From NCBI GenBank assembly GCA_002311345.1, contig DCAA01000026.1, positions 169,948 through 183,532 on the forward strand: a DNA stretch of 13,585 nt. Direction: 5' to 3'. The number at the start of each line of letters is the position of its first letter. Position 1 is the first letter of the stretch. Shown here one piece after another: positions 1-7,092 of this stretch. Under the pieces are notes generated by a model. That model had not been told where the DNA came from and did no database searches. It saw only the letters and a list, made by a program, of their open reading frames with translations. This DNA is from Planctomycetes bacterium UBA1146. GTDB lineage: Bacteria > Planctomycetota > UBA8108 > UBA1146. The position numbers and the translations under genes are program-made.

Positions 1-8
1 GCAGGGCA

Positions 9-707
9 TCAATGAGAAGCCCTACCTTCCAGTTCCTGCACACGTTCTCGCAAGGACCGTACCGCTTCTTCCAGTTGTGCCAGTCGCTCTTGCCCGGATG
101 CTGACGAGGTCTTCGACTCGTCAGCACTGCTGGAGGATGTAGTTGCCCCAGCAACGCCTTCTACAGTCCCGGCCGATTCGGCCTTCTTCAGTCGAACTAC
201 CTGCTGGGGATCCTGAAGGAGATGGCCCCATCGAACTCCCCGTCGAACCCCCTCGGGCGAGAATCGGCTCGCCAGTGGTGGATCATGTCGAGCCATCTGT
301 TGCAGTACCTCTTCGAGGGCTCCCAGGTCGGGAATCTCTTTCATCCTCGAGGCGCGAGTACGTAGTTCCCCCAGCGTCTGGGATCCTCTGAGAAACAACT
401 CCGCAAGCACAGCCATGGTGGGCCCATCCAGTTCGAGCAACTTGGTGAGTTCCTGACGCCACTTGCCCACGCGGGAACCTGCAAAGTGGACCTGGCTGGC
501 AAATCGACGTTTGGCCAGTTTTGTCAGCACCTCGTCCACCTCGTGCTCCATCCAGGAGACCACCGGTTCCCGGTTCGACTTCTGGTTGCAGCCGCTGACC
601 ACCTGATTGAGGGTCAGGGGGTAATACTGCGGGGTCGCGAGGGATTTCTCGATGAGAACCCCCACGATCCTTTGTTCCCGGTCATCCAGGATGATCGGCT
701 CGGCCAT
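9..707 (-). CDS. yceH: YceH family protein (DUF480), tandem winged-helix
   Basis: 232 residues, close to the usual length of YceH proteins (about 215). The N-terminus matches the family: LDDREQRIVGVLIEKSLATP (residues 8-27), then PLTLNQVVSGCNQKSNREPV around 31-50, the signature helix-turn-helix segment of DUF480. A second winged-helix half (about 92-165) carries LRGSQTLGELRTRASRM. The C-terminal 27 residues (QERLAQLEEAVRSLRERVQELEG) form a short coiled coil after a Ser/Thr-rich linker, as in many homologues. The ATG at 707 is preceded by AAAGGG on the minus strand (712-717), which supports this start. The family's molecular role is not settled; the fold suggests DNA binding or protein interaction. 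It diverges from the methyltransferase gene across about 180 bp. Identification rests on recognised motifs and is firm; function is open. Confidence 0.93.
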   Translation of the reverse strand: MAEPIILDDREQRIVGVLIEKSLATPQYYPLTLNQVVSGCNQKSNREPVVSWMEHEVDEVLTKLAKRRFASQVHFAGSRVGKWRQELTKLLELDGPTMAVLAELFLRGSQTLGELRTRASRMKEIPDLGALEEVLQQMARHDPPLASRFSPEGVRRGVRWGHLLQDPQQVVRLKKAESAGTVEGVAGATTSSSSADESKTSSASGQERLAQLEEAVRSLRERVQELEGRASH

Positions 708-737
708 GACACCCTTTCGAATCGGCCTCGTAATCCT

Positions 738-762
738 CTGAGGGCGACTATCAGCCCCTCAG
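738..762. repeat. 7-bp perfect inverted repeat in divergent intergenic region
   Basis: CTGAGGG (738-744) and CCCTCAG (756-762) are perfect inverted arms around an 11-nt centre, in the 179-bp gap between divergent yceH (start 707) and the RNA methyltransferase gene (start 887). There is no T-tract, so it does not look like an intrinsic terminator. Its place between two divergent starts is compatible with an operator, but a 7-bp arm can arise by chance. No convincing -35/-10 pair was found; TATAGA at 771-776 is only a weak -10-like match. Confidence 0.25.
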
Positions 763-886
763 CAGTCGAATATAGATTACGACGAGAAGTCGGTGCCAGC
801 GAGTGGCTCCCTCGGCGGTTCGGCATCGATTCCCGTCCGACCTCGGGCTACCATTCCCGGTCACTGGTTTGAAAGAGGGGGAGCGG

Positions 887-1471
887 ATGCCGCGCAAGCG
901 ACGCATCGATCAGCACAGGGCCGATGCTGATCTTCGACGACAAAGAGAACGTCCCCAGTTGTCATTGATCCTCGATAACATCCGCAGCCTGAATAATGTC
1001 GGCGCCATCTTTCGCGCCGCAGATGGGTTCGGCGTTCGAAAGATCTTTCTGTGCGGAATCACTCCTAGCCCACCACGACCTGAGATCGAGAAGATTTCAC
1101 TGGGTGCTGAACTGACCACCGAGTGGCAACACGTGGAAGATCCTGCCATGGCCGTGAGAGTCCTCCAAAACGAAGGCGTCACGGTATTGGCTCTCGAACA
1201 GACCCAGGATTCCAGTTCTCTCTACGATGTCGAACTCCCCCATCCTCTCGCCATCGTGCTCGGACATGAAGTGGTGGGAATCGATGAACAGGTTCTATTT
1301 CTCTGTGATGGATCCATCGAGATTCCGATGTTCGGTGCCAAACATTCACACAATGTAGCCACCTCGTGCGGCATCGTTCTTTTTGAAGTGCGAAGACACT
1401 GGCTCACTCTGGGGGATCCCCCTCCCTCGGAACCGGCCCGTTCACAAAGCGATGTGGAGGAACAGCAATGA
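887..1471 (+). CDS. TrmH/SpoU-family RNA 2'-O-methyltransferase
   Basis: 194 residues. It shows the three SPOUT (trefoil-knot) motifs in order: motif 1 NIRSLNNVGAIFRAADGFGV (31-50) with the conserved Asn and Arg, motif 2 LAIVLGHEVVGID (121-133), and motif 3 IEIPMFGAKHSHNVATSCG (144-162) with the Asn of the SAM-binding knot. Members transfer a methyl group from SAM to a ribose 2'-OH of tRNA or rRNA. The motif 3 wording (SHNVATS instead of the common SLNVSVA) is a little unusual, so the target RNA cannot be named. I chose the ATG at 887, not an upstream in-frame GTG at 803, because AGGGGGAG (876-883) sits just before it and the family begins here with a basic N-terminal tail. Its stop overlaps the next gene's start (ATGA, 1468-1471), implying translational coupling. 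Confidence 0.9.
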   Translation: MPRKRRIDQHRADADLRRQRERPQLSLILDNIRSLNNVGAIFRAADGFGVRKIFLCGITPSPPRPEIEKISLGAELTTEWQHVEDPAMAVRVLQNEGVTVLALEQTQDSSSLYDVELPHPLAIVLGHEVVGIDEQVLFLCDGSIEIPMFGAKHSHNVATSCGIVLFEVRRHWLTLGDPPPSEPARSQSDVEEQQ

Positions 1472-2445
1472 GTTACTGGCTAGGCGGTCTCGATGAGGCT
1501 GGTTACGGACCCCGACTTGGACCGATGGTAATCGGTTTCGTGACGCTCGAGAGTGACGAACGGATCAAAGCGGATGCCCCCTGGGATCTCCTCGCTCCGC
1601 TGATCGGGCACGCCGGCCGCAGGGACAAGAACGTGATCTCGGTCGCAGACTCGAAGAAACTACACAGGCCCGGGACAGGAGATCTGACGCGACTGGAAGA
1701 GGGAGTCCTCGCTTTCATCGGAGCAGAGCGAGGCGACCTCCCAGGTACCTTTCGGGAGTTGATCGACCATTGCACCGCGAATCGATCCTCTTACCTCGAT
1801 GAATATCCGTGGTATCGGGGCCAGGATCTGGATCTACCCCATTCTTGCTCATCGGTGAATCTCGCCGGGAAAATTCGTAAACTCAAGCGCTCTCTTGATC
1901 GTTGCTCTCTCCGTGCAGGAGAGATCCGTGCCATCCCGCTGGAAGTACGAGAGTTCAACGCTCAGGTGAAGAAAAGAGGTGGCAAAGGGGCCGTCGATGG
2001 CTGGGCGATGGGCAGGTTCCTCGGCTGGCTCTGGCGTCAGAAAGATCGGAAGATGATCGAGGTCTGGACCGATCGACTCGGAGGAAGGGAACGCTACGGC
2101 CCGCTTCTCTATCCATTGTTCCCGGGTTGTAAATTCAAGATCCTGGAACAGGACAAAGATCGGCAGTCATACAGAGCCACTTCCGAACAAGATCAAAAGA
2201 CCATCGAAGTTCGCTTCCGCAAGGATTGCGAAGAGCTCAGTTTTTGCACAGCACTCGCCTCGATGACTGCAAAATATCTGCGCGAACTTCACATGGTCCT
2301 TCTCAACCGCTGGTGGTCGCAGCAGGTCCCCAACCTCAAACCGACCGCGGGATACCCTCAGGATGCGGGGCGCTTCATCGGTGAAGTCGATGGAGCCAGA
2401 AGGACACTCGGAATCGATACAAGGCTGCTCGTGAGGAGCCGGTAG
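1468..2445 (+). CDS. Divergent ribonuclease HII-like protein
   Basis: 325 residues, far longer than typical RNase HII (about 200-230). RNase HII hallmarks appear in order: GLDEAGYGPRLGPMVIGFV (7-25) with acidic D9 and E10, VADSKKL (59-65), a third acidic residue D202 in EVWTDR, D253 in RKDCEELSFCTALASMTAKYLRE (equivalent to the family's GD...ISAASILAKVTRD block), and TAGYPQDAGRF (293-303), matching the GYP segment after the last helix. All four catalytic DEDD positions therefore appear present, suggesting a metal-dependent nuclease acting on RNA in RNA/DNA duplexes. Two oddities: the family's GRG/GKG substrate motif reads GYG here (12-14), and about 100 residues are inserted between the DSKKL block and D202. 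It is coupled to the upstream methyltransferase gene by an ATGA overlap. The family call is by motif; true RNase HII activity is inference. Confidence 0.78.
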   Translation: MSYWLGGLDEAGYGPRLGPMVIGFVTLESDERIKADAPWDLLAPLIGHAGRRDKNVISVADSKKLHRPGTGDLTRLEEGVLAFIGAERGDLPGTFRELIDHCTANRSSYLDEYPWYRGQDLDLPHSCSSVNLAGKIRKLKRSLDRCSLRAGEIRAIPLEVREFNAQVKKRGGKGAVDGWAMGRFLGWLWRQKDRKMIEVWTDRLGGRERYGPLLYPLFPGCKFKILEQDKDRQSYRATSEQDQKTIEVRFRKDCEELSFCTALASMTAKYLRELHMVLLNRWWSQQVPNLKPTAGYPQDAGRFIGEVDGARRTLGIDTRLLVRSR

Positions 2446-2554
2446 AGGCCACAGGAGATGGGCCAGACTGGTATTCTTGCCATTTACGGGCCTCTCGGCT
2501 AGGGTTCTGTTCGTCGGAGAATGTCCGCGCAGAAATCCGCCGAAGGAGCACCTA
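2446..2554 (+). other. 109-nt leader between RNase HII-like gene and fhs
   Basis: This gap holds two imperfect foldable elements. AGAGGCC (2444-2450) pairs with GGCCTCT (2489-2495) across a 38-nt loop. TTCGTCGG (2510-2517) pairs with CCGCCGAA (2537-2544) with one mismatch, the second arm running into the fhs Shine-Dalgarno sequence. Neither has a T-tract. I looked for the conserved 3' block of the ZTP riboswitch, often found before fhs genes, and did not find it. Confidence 0.3.
2543..2548 (+). promoter_or_regulatory. Ribosome-binding site fixing the fhs start
   Basis: AAGGAG lies 6 nt before the GTG at 2555. This decides the start: the upstream in-frame ATG at 2477 lacks such a site and would add 26 residues unlike any part of the formate-tetrahydrofolate ligase family. 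Confidence 0.85.
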
Positions 2555-4267
2555 GTGCCACAGCCGCGCCCGAGTTCCGATCTCGAGATCGCCAGAGCGA
2601 CTCCTCTTATCGACATCCGCCAGGTTGCGAGCCGTTACGGCATCGAAGAGGACGAACTGGTCCTCCACGGCAAACACATGGCGAAAGTTCCTCTCTCGAT
2701 CCTTGATCGAATCGGCGAGAATCCAACTGCAAAATACATCGATGTAACTGCCATCAACCCGACTCCGCTGGGCGAGGGGAAAACCGTCACCTCCATCGGC
2801 TTGGGCATGGGTCTGAACCACATCGGAAAAAAGGCGATCACGACCCTCCGTCAGCCCTCGATGGGACCTGTTTTTGGCATCAAGGGAGGCGCGGCAGGTG
2901 GAGGTCTCAGCCAGGTGATTCCGATGGAGGACTTCAACCTCCATCTCACAGGCGACACCCACGCCGTGGGTCTTGCAAACAATCTTCTGGCTGCGTGGGT
3001 CGACACATCGATCCTGATGGAAAACCCGCACCGAATCGATCCTCACTCTGTCACCTGGAAACGCTGCATCGATGTAAACGACCGCACCCTCCGGAACATC
3101 ATCGTCGGCCTCGGTGGTCCAAAGAACGGAATTCCGAGGGAGACGGGATTTGACATCAGTAGCGCAAGCGAGGTGATGGCGATTCTGGGGCTCTGTGCAG
3201 GCGCTCACGACCTGCGAGAGAGGCTAGGACGAATCATCATCGGATTGAATGAAGTCGGAGATCCGGTTACCGCAGAAGAAATGGGTGCAGCAGGGTCGAT
3301 GGCAGTCCTCCTCAAGGACGCGATCCACCCGACATTCATGCAGACCCTGGAGGGAACGGGCTGTTTCGTTCACACGGGCCCATTCGCAAACATCGCCCAC
3401 GGCAATTCTTCCATCGTCGCAGACCGAATTGCCCTCGGCCTGTGTGATTACGTCGTCACGGAGAGCGGGTTCGGTGCTGACATGGGCGCCGAGAAGTTCT
3501 TCAACATCAAATGTCGCGTCAGTGGAATGAAACCGGATGCTGTCGTCCTGGTTGCAACGATCCGGGCCCTCAAGGTTCACAGCGGACGCTACAAGGTCGT
3601 TCCTGGCAAACCTCTTCCAGTTCGGATGATGGAGGAAGACATCTCGGCAGTCGAGGAAGGGTGTTCCAATCTCAGGAGACACATCGAGAATCTCGGCAAG
3701 TTCGGGATACCGGTGATTGTCGCTCTCAACCGATTCCCCTCGGACACCGATGGTGAGATCGAATCGGCCCTCAACATCGCCCGAGGGACCGGCGCCTTCG
3801 ATGCCGTACTGTCAGAAGTTCACTCGCGAGGTGGTGAAGGTGGAGCAGTTCTGGCAGAAGCTGTCGTGAAAGCTTGCGATGAGGTGGACGTTGAATTCAA
3901 GATGACCTATCCCGATGATCTTCCATTGCGGGACAAGATTCGTGCCATCGGCACGGAAATCTACCGGGCAGACGGAGTCGATTTCAAGCCCGCCGCCAGC
4001 AATGCGATCCGGAAATTCGAAAAGTGGGGTCTGGGGAATCTTCCCGTCTGCATGGCCAAAACTCAGTATTCCTTCTCGGATGATCCGAAAAAGGTCGGCG
4101 CTCCCGATGGATTCCGGATCACCGTCAGGGATGTTCACCTCTCGGCAGGTGCTGGGTTCCTCTCCGCCCTTACCGGAGACATCATAACGATGCCAGGTCT
4201 GGGCTCACGCCCAGCCCTGCTCCAGATCGATCTCGACGATGAGGGGCTCCCCCAGGGTCTCTTCTAG
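2555..4267 (+). CDS. fhs: Formate--tetrahydrofolate ligase
   Basis: 570 residues from the GTG start, in line with the family (about 555-560). It catalyses ATP-dependent formylation of tetrahydrofolate with formate, giving 10-formyl-THF for purine synthesis and formylmethionyl-tRNA in the cytoplasm. Visible motifs are the N-terminal DLEIARATPLIDIRQVA, the nucleotide-binding loop TPLGEGKT (70-77), signature 1 GIKGGAAGGG (108-117), signature 2 VATIRALKVHSG (333-344; the family usually has HGG here), and the C-terminal TMPGLGSRPALLQIDLD followed by GLF. The gene is complete and no key region is missing. It sits 109 nt after the RNase HII-like gene and 21 nt before a hypothetical gene. No folD or Wood-Ljungdahl gene is visible, so a role in ordinary one-carbon metabolism is the simplest reading. 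Confidence 0.97.
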   Translation: MPQPRPSSDLEIARATPLIDIRQVASRYGIEEDELVLHGKHMAKVPLSILDRIGENPTAKYIDVTAINPTPLGEGKTVTSIGLGMGLNHIGKKAITTLRQPSMGPVFGIKGGAAGGGLSQVIPMEDFNLHLTGDTHAVGLANNLLAAWVDTSILMENPHRIDPHSVTWKRCIDVNDRTLRNIIVGLGGPKNGIPRETGFDISSASEVMAILGLCAGAHDLRERLGRIIIGLNEVGDPVTAEEMGAAGSMAVLLKDAIHPTFMQTLEGTGCFVHTGPFANIAHGNSSIVADRIALGLCDYVVTESGFGADMGAEKFFNIKCRVSGMKPDAVVLVATIRALKVHSGRYKVVPGKPLPVRMMEEDISAVEEGCSNLRRHIENLGKFGIPVIVALNRFPSDTDGEIESALNIARGTGAFDAVLSEVHSRGGEGGAVLAEAVVKACDEVDVEFKMTYPDDLPLRDKIRAIGTEIYRADGVDFKPAASNAIRKFEKWGLGNLPVCMAKTQYSFSDDPKKVGAPDGFRITVRDVHLSAGAGFLSALTGDIITMPGLGSRPALLQIDLDDEGLPQGLF

Positions 4268-4288
4268 CGAACGGTAAGGGAGTAGCCG

Positions 4289-4996
4289 ATGTGTATCACC
4301 ACTGTCGCCTTCTTGATCTCCCTCAATACTGTTCCAACTCAACTCGAAGAGACGAAACCTGTCGTCATCTCTTGCTCCATAAAATCTCTCGGTGAGGAAG
4401 AAGAAAAGGGAAAGAGTTTCGTCGCCAAGGACAAGAAGGGCAACCTGAAGGTCCAACTCGTCAAGAGTTCAATCATCGAGTCCCACACCATCACTTCCAT
4501 GAAGAAACTGGATTCAGGAACAGTGATCCATGTACTCGCCAGAAAACAGGATGAACAGTTCGGTGCAGGTGGTGCGCGCTATCCACCGATGCTCATCCAG
4601 GTCCAGGCCATCGTTGCTGGCCCATTCAAGCCGATAACCGTTCCGGCGAAACTGACGGGACAAGGTTTTACCTGGACAAGCGGTCCGATGACATTTGTAG
4701 AGAATGGACGCGAAAGAGAAGTTTCGGACCATCGTTTGACCGCTGCACTCGGGATAGAAGTGCTATTGATTCAGCGGGAAAAACCCTCAGTTCTGAAAAA
4801 ACGTCAGAAGATCTTCCTCAGTGGGTACCTCGACGACTCTGACCGCAAGAATCGGAAACTGGAGGCCGCCGAGATCATCATCCTTCAATCGAAGTGGAAA
4901 AAATACGATCAAACTCACGACCTGAAGAACCGGAAACCTCCACCGAAGAAGGATGAAAATGAGGAGACCGAAGAAGACGAGGAAATCCCCTTCTAG
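4289..4996 (+). CDS. Hypothetical, probably exported protein with acidic tail
   Basis: 235 residues with no family I recognise. The ATG at 4289 has a good AAGGGAG (4276-4282), 21 nt after fhs, so the two are probably co-transcribed. The first 15 residues (MCITTVAFLISLNTV) are hydrophobic and could be a short signal peptide or anchor, although the basic n-region is missing. The body has two similar-looking beta-rich stretches. In one, LDSGTVIHVLARKQ is followed by PPMLIQVQAIVAG; in the other, LKKRQKIFLSGYLDD is followed by RKLEAAEIIIL. This recalls two OB-like folds, but that is inference only. The C-terminus (about 205-235) is low-complexity and charged, a Lys/Pro segment followed by Glu/Asp runs. 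It converges on the SprT-like gene with shared CTAG stop bases. Confidence 0.8.
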   Translation: MCITTVAFLISLNTVPTQLEETKPVVISCSIKSLGEEEEKGKSFVAKDKKGNLKVQLVKSSIIESHTITSMKKLDSGTVIHVLARKQDEQFGAGGARYPPMLIQVQAIVAGPFKPITVPAKLTGQGFTWTSGPMTFVENGREREVSDHRLTAALGIEVLLIQREKPSVLKKRQKIFLSGYLDDSDRKNRKLEAAEIIILQSKWKKYDQTHDLKNRKPPPKKDENEETEEDEEIPF

Positions 4997-5586
4997 GGCT
5001 TCTCAATGGTTTCGAACAACAAAGCCTGCCGGAGTTTGAGTCCAATCTGCCGCAACAGGCCACCCCTCGTTCCATTTTCGTCGACTGGGGCGTCTGTCCT
5101 ACCTGCCGCCGTCACGACTCCACCACAACCTTCATGAAAGTAATCTAGACTGCCAGCACACAAGAGATTCCAGATTCTCGTGCCTACCTCGACTTCTTGA
5201 TCACATCGATCACATCTGGCCTGGTGACTGTGATGCTGGCCTCTGGCACGCATCTCGTGACAACGAACTCCGTTTCCTCCGATCTCCAGGAAGATACTCT
5301 TCCAGCGAGACCCGTGTGGCTGAACCTCGTCACCCGCTATGACGTGGGCGAGTTCGTGCAAGACCGTGTTTCGAAACTGGGGTAGATTTTCCTCGACGGC
5401 AAAAATCGGCTCGCTGATTCCCACGGTTCGAGTCTTCACGCACACGTTACCTGCACTCCTCGTGAGCCTTCGACTGATCCGGATCCTGGTCCCATCGAGT
5501 GCAGATCGATACTGGGGGAATCCCCCTCGAATCTCCTCGAGGATGCTTTCTGCCTGCTCCAGTAGCCATTTGTCTTTGGCGACCAT
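4993..5586 (-). CDS. SprT-like zinc metalloprotease family protein
   Basis: 197 residues from the ATG at 5586. The zincin motif HELAH (77-81), with the catalytic Glu inside, is followed by EVQPHGSRWKSIF (87-99), whose His supplies the third zinc ligand, as in SprT/Spartan-like domains. Beyond it lies a likely zinc ribbon: C125-x2-C128 (CDRC), then H151-x2-C154 (HEGC) where most relatives carry a second CxxC. Related eukaryotic Spartan proteins degrade DNA-protein crosslinks; bacterial roles are poorly known. I preferred ATG 5586, 4 nt after the upstream stop, because the SprT domain begins immediately after it. An ATG at 5640 would add 18 residues and overlap the upstream gene by 50 nt, and neither start has a strong ribosome-binding site. 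It is last in a tight leftward trio and shares stop bases with the convergent gene. Confidence 0.85.
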   Translation of the reverse strand: MVAKDKWLLEQAESILEEIRGGFPQYRSALDGTRIRISRRLTRSAGNVCVKTRTVGISEPIFAVEENLPQFRNTVLHELAHVIAGDEVQPHGSRWKSIFLEIGGNGVRCHEMRARGQHHSHQARCDRCDQEVEVGTRIWNLLCAGSLDYFHEGCGGVVTAAGRTDAPVDENGTRGGLLRQIGLKLRQALLFETIEKP

Positions 5587-5590
5587 CGCT

Positions 5591-6022
5591 TCAGAGCCGA
5601 TCCTCGCGCAGTTGCTCGAGGTCACGTCGAAGTTGTTCATTCTCGCGTTTCAGGCGCTGGTTTTCGGCCAACAGATCAGCGCCTTCGTGACGCGAATCGT
5701 GACCTGCTCCCTGACCCGATGTCTCCGAATCGGCGAAGTAATTGCCCGCCAGCATCGCTGTCTTGACAGTGGCCCGATGCCGGACTTCCGAACTGTCGGT
5801 CCATTTCACCTCGTAGAGGCGTTCGTTCTTCGATCCGAGCCAGCCTTTCGCAAATGGGGTCCACCGGATCGATTCGACCTGGCCTCCCTTGCCACCGATC
5901 TCTGATTCAATGCGTTGCTTGTCGAGAATGCCGGCGACGATTCGAATTCCTATGAAAAGTGCGATCACCCCGATGATCCAAAACCACATGTCTCCCTGGT
6001 TCACAATCTGTTCAGGATCCAT
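5591..6022 (-). CDS. Small membrane-anchored coiled-coil protein, unknown function
   Basis: 143 residues. One transmembrane helix (about 12-33, MWFWIIGVIALFIGIRIVAG) lies near the N-terminus. A short soluble domain follows (about 50-100: IRWTPFAKGWLGSKNERLYE, then a KW-D segment and VKTAMLAGNYFAD). A C-terminal heptad-like coiled coil (116-142) is rich in Leu, Arg and Glu. With one membrane helix near the start, the C-terminal part is probably cytoplasmic. The ATG at 6022 is chosen because AAAGGGA sits at the right distance; an in-frame ATG at 6100 would push 26 extra residues before the membrane segment and lie deep in the upstream gene. The start overlaps the 3' end of the reductase gene by 11 nt and the stop is 4 nt before the SprT-like start, so the three look co-translated. 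I do not know a named family. Confidence 0.8.
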   Translation of the reverse strand: MDPEQIVNQGDMWFWIIGVIALFIGIRIVAGILDKQRIESEIGGKGGQVESIRWTPFAKGWLGSKNERLYEVKWTDSSEVRHRATVKTAMLAGNYFADSETSGQGAGHDSRHEGADLLAENQRLKRENEQLRRDLEQLREDRL

Positions 6023-6908
6023 CTCGTTCCCTTTCGTTATCAATGGCTCTGTAGAGAGCCTGAGTTCCCAGTCGCCCACCTCCGGCCTGTAGAACTTCAT
6101 CGTACAGTCGACGCGCCAACTTCAAGCCCTCGAGTTCGATTCCCATCTGTTCACATTCGGCCAGAGCGATACCGATGTCTTTGACGAAATGCTCGACGAA
6201 AAATCCAGGTTGAAAATCTCCCTGAAGAATACGGGGTGCCAGATTGGAAAGGGACCATGATCCGGCGGCACCCTCCGAAACACTTTCCAGTACCTTCTGC
6301 GCATCGAGACCTGATCGTCTGGCATAGAGCAGCCCTTCACACATTCCGATCATGGTGCTGGCGATGATGGTCTGGTTGACCATCTTGGTGTGCTGCCCGG
6401 CACCGGCACCCCCCTGGAGCAGTGCCTGCTTGCCCAGGACATCAAAGATCGGCTTGGCTTGCTCGAAGGATTCCACGTCTCCTCCGACCATGATGCTGAG
6501 AGTGCCATCCCGCGCTCCCACATCCCCACCCGACACCGGAGCATCGAGAGCTTGCATCTGCCTGGAGGTGGCCTGTTCGGCGATCCGTCGTGCCAGTGAA
6601 GGAGTACTGGTGGTCATGTCGATGACGATCCGGCACTTGCTATCTTCCTGCGAAGCAGCGAACAGACCCGATTCGCCGAAATAAACAGTTTCGACATCAT
6701 CAGGAGTACCCACCATCGAAATGACGATGTCATGAAGTTGCGCCAACTCGGTGCCACTGGCAACCCAGTCCGCACCGGCCTCGATCAGTTGTTTGGCCCT
6801 GGAAGCAGTGCGGGTATGAACACCGAGCTGGTACCCCGCGGCGAGCAAATTTCTCGCCATCGAGAAACCCATCACGCCGCAACCGATCCAGCCAACGGAT
6901 GGCGCCAT
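6012..6908 (-). CDS. NAD(P)-dependent beta-hydroxyacid dehydrogenase (3-hydroxyisobutyrate dehydrogenase / tartronate semialdehyde reductase type)
   Basis: 298 residues, standard length for the family. The Rossmann N-terminus has GWIGCGVMGFSMARNLL (6-22) with the GxGxMG nucleotide loop. The substrate-binding signature DAPVSGGDVGARDGTLSIMV spans 122-141. The catalytic Lys is K175 in GAGQHTKMVNQ (168-178). The C-terminal all-helical domain contains FVEHFVKDIGIAL, typical of the family. It oxidises or reduces a beta-hydroxyacid/semialdehyde pair in the cytoplasm. HTR at 31-33, at the end of the second beta strand, resembles an NADP-preferring loop, but substrate and cofactor cannot be fixed from sequence alone. 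The start is supported by AAAGGAG on the minus strand (6914-6920) at 5-nt spacing. It is first in a leftward trio and diverges from the methyltransferase gene. Confidence 0.93.
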   Translation of the reverse strand: MAPSVGWIGCGVMGFSMARNLLAAGYQLGVHTRTASRAKQLIEAGADWVASGTELAQLHDIVISMVGTPDDVETVYFGESGLFAASQEDSKCRIVIDMTTSTPSLARRIAEQATSRQMQALDAPVSGGDVGARDGTLSIMVGGDVESFEQAKPIFDVLGKQALLQGGAGAGQHTKMVNQTIIASTMIGMCEGLLYARRSGLDAQKVLESVSEGAAGSWSLSNLAPRILQGDFQPGFFVEHFVKDIGIALAECEQMGIELEGLKLARRLYDEVLQAGGGRLGTQALYRAIDNERERDGS

Positions 6909-7092
6909 CGACGCTCCTTTGCCTATTCACAACGATCTGGAACCCGTCGACAGTCTACCCGAGCACCACAGAGAATGTAGGGAGTGGAGGTACCTCGACA
7001 TTTCAGGCTGACAGTGGCACCATCCACGATCGGCAGTCTCGTAGCGGGGACCCGGTTGTCCACTTCACAGCACCCGAGAGGTCAGCGATTCG
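6909..7092. other. Divergent intergenic region (184 bp)
   Basis: This gap between the leftward reductase gene and the rightward methyltransferase gene should hold promoters for both. Apart from the reductase's AAAGGAG site I see no confident -35/-10 pair, no clear inverted repeat longer than 6 bp, and no convincing small ORF. Confidence 0.4.

Noticed and set aside
803..886. Longer methyltransferase start at GTG 803
   Set aside because: A good ribosome-binding site lies directly before ATG 887, and the extension does not look like part of the SpoU fold.
2446..2554. ZTP (pfl motif) riboswitch upstream of fhs
   Set aside because: The expected conserved 3' element around CCGCCUGGGC and its partner pseudoknot arm are absent from the leader.
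2477..2554. Longer fhs start at ATG 2477
   Set aside because: The extra 26 residues do not resemble the family N-terminus, and the strong AAGGAG site is positioned for GTG 2555.
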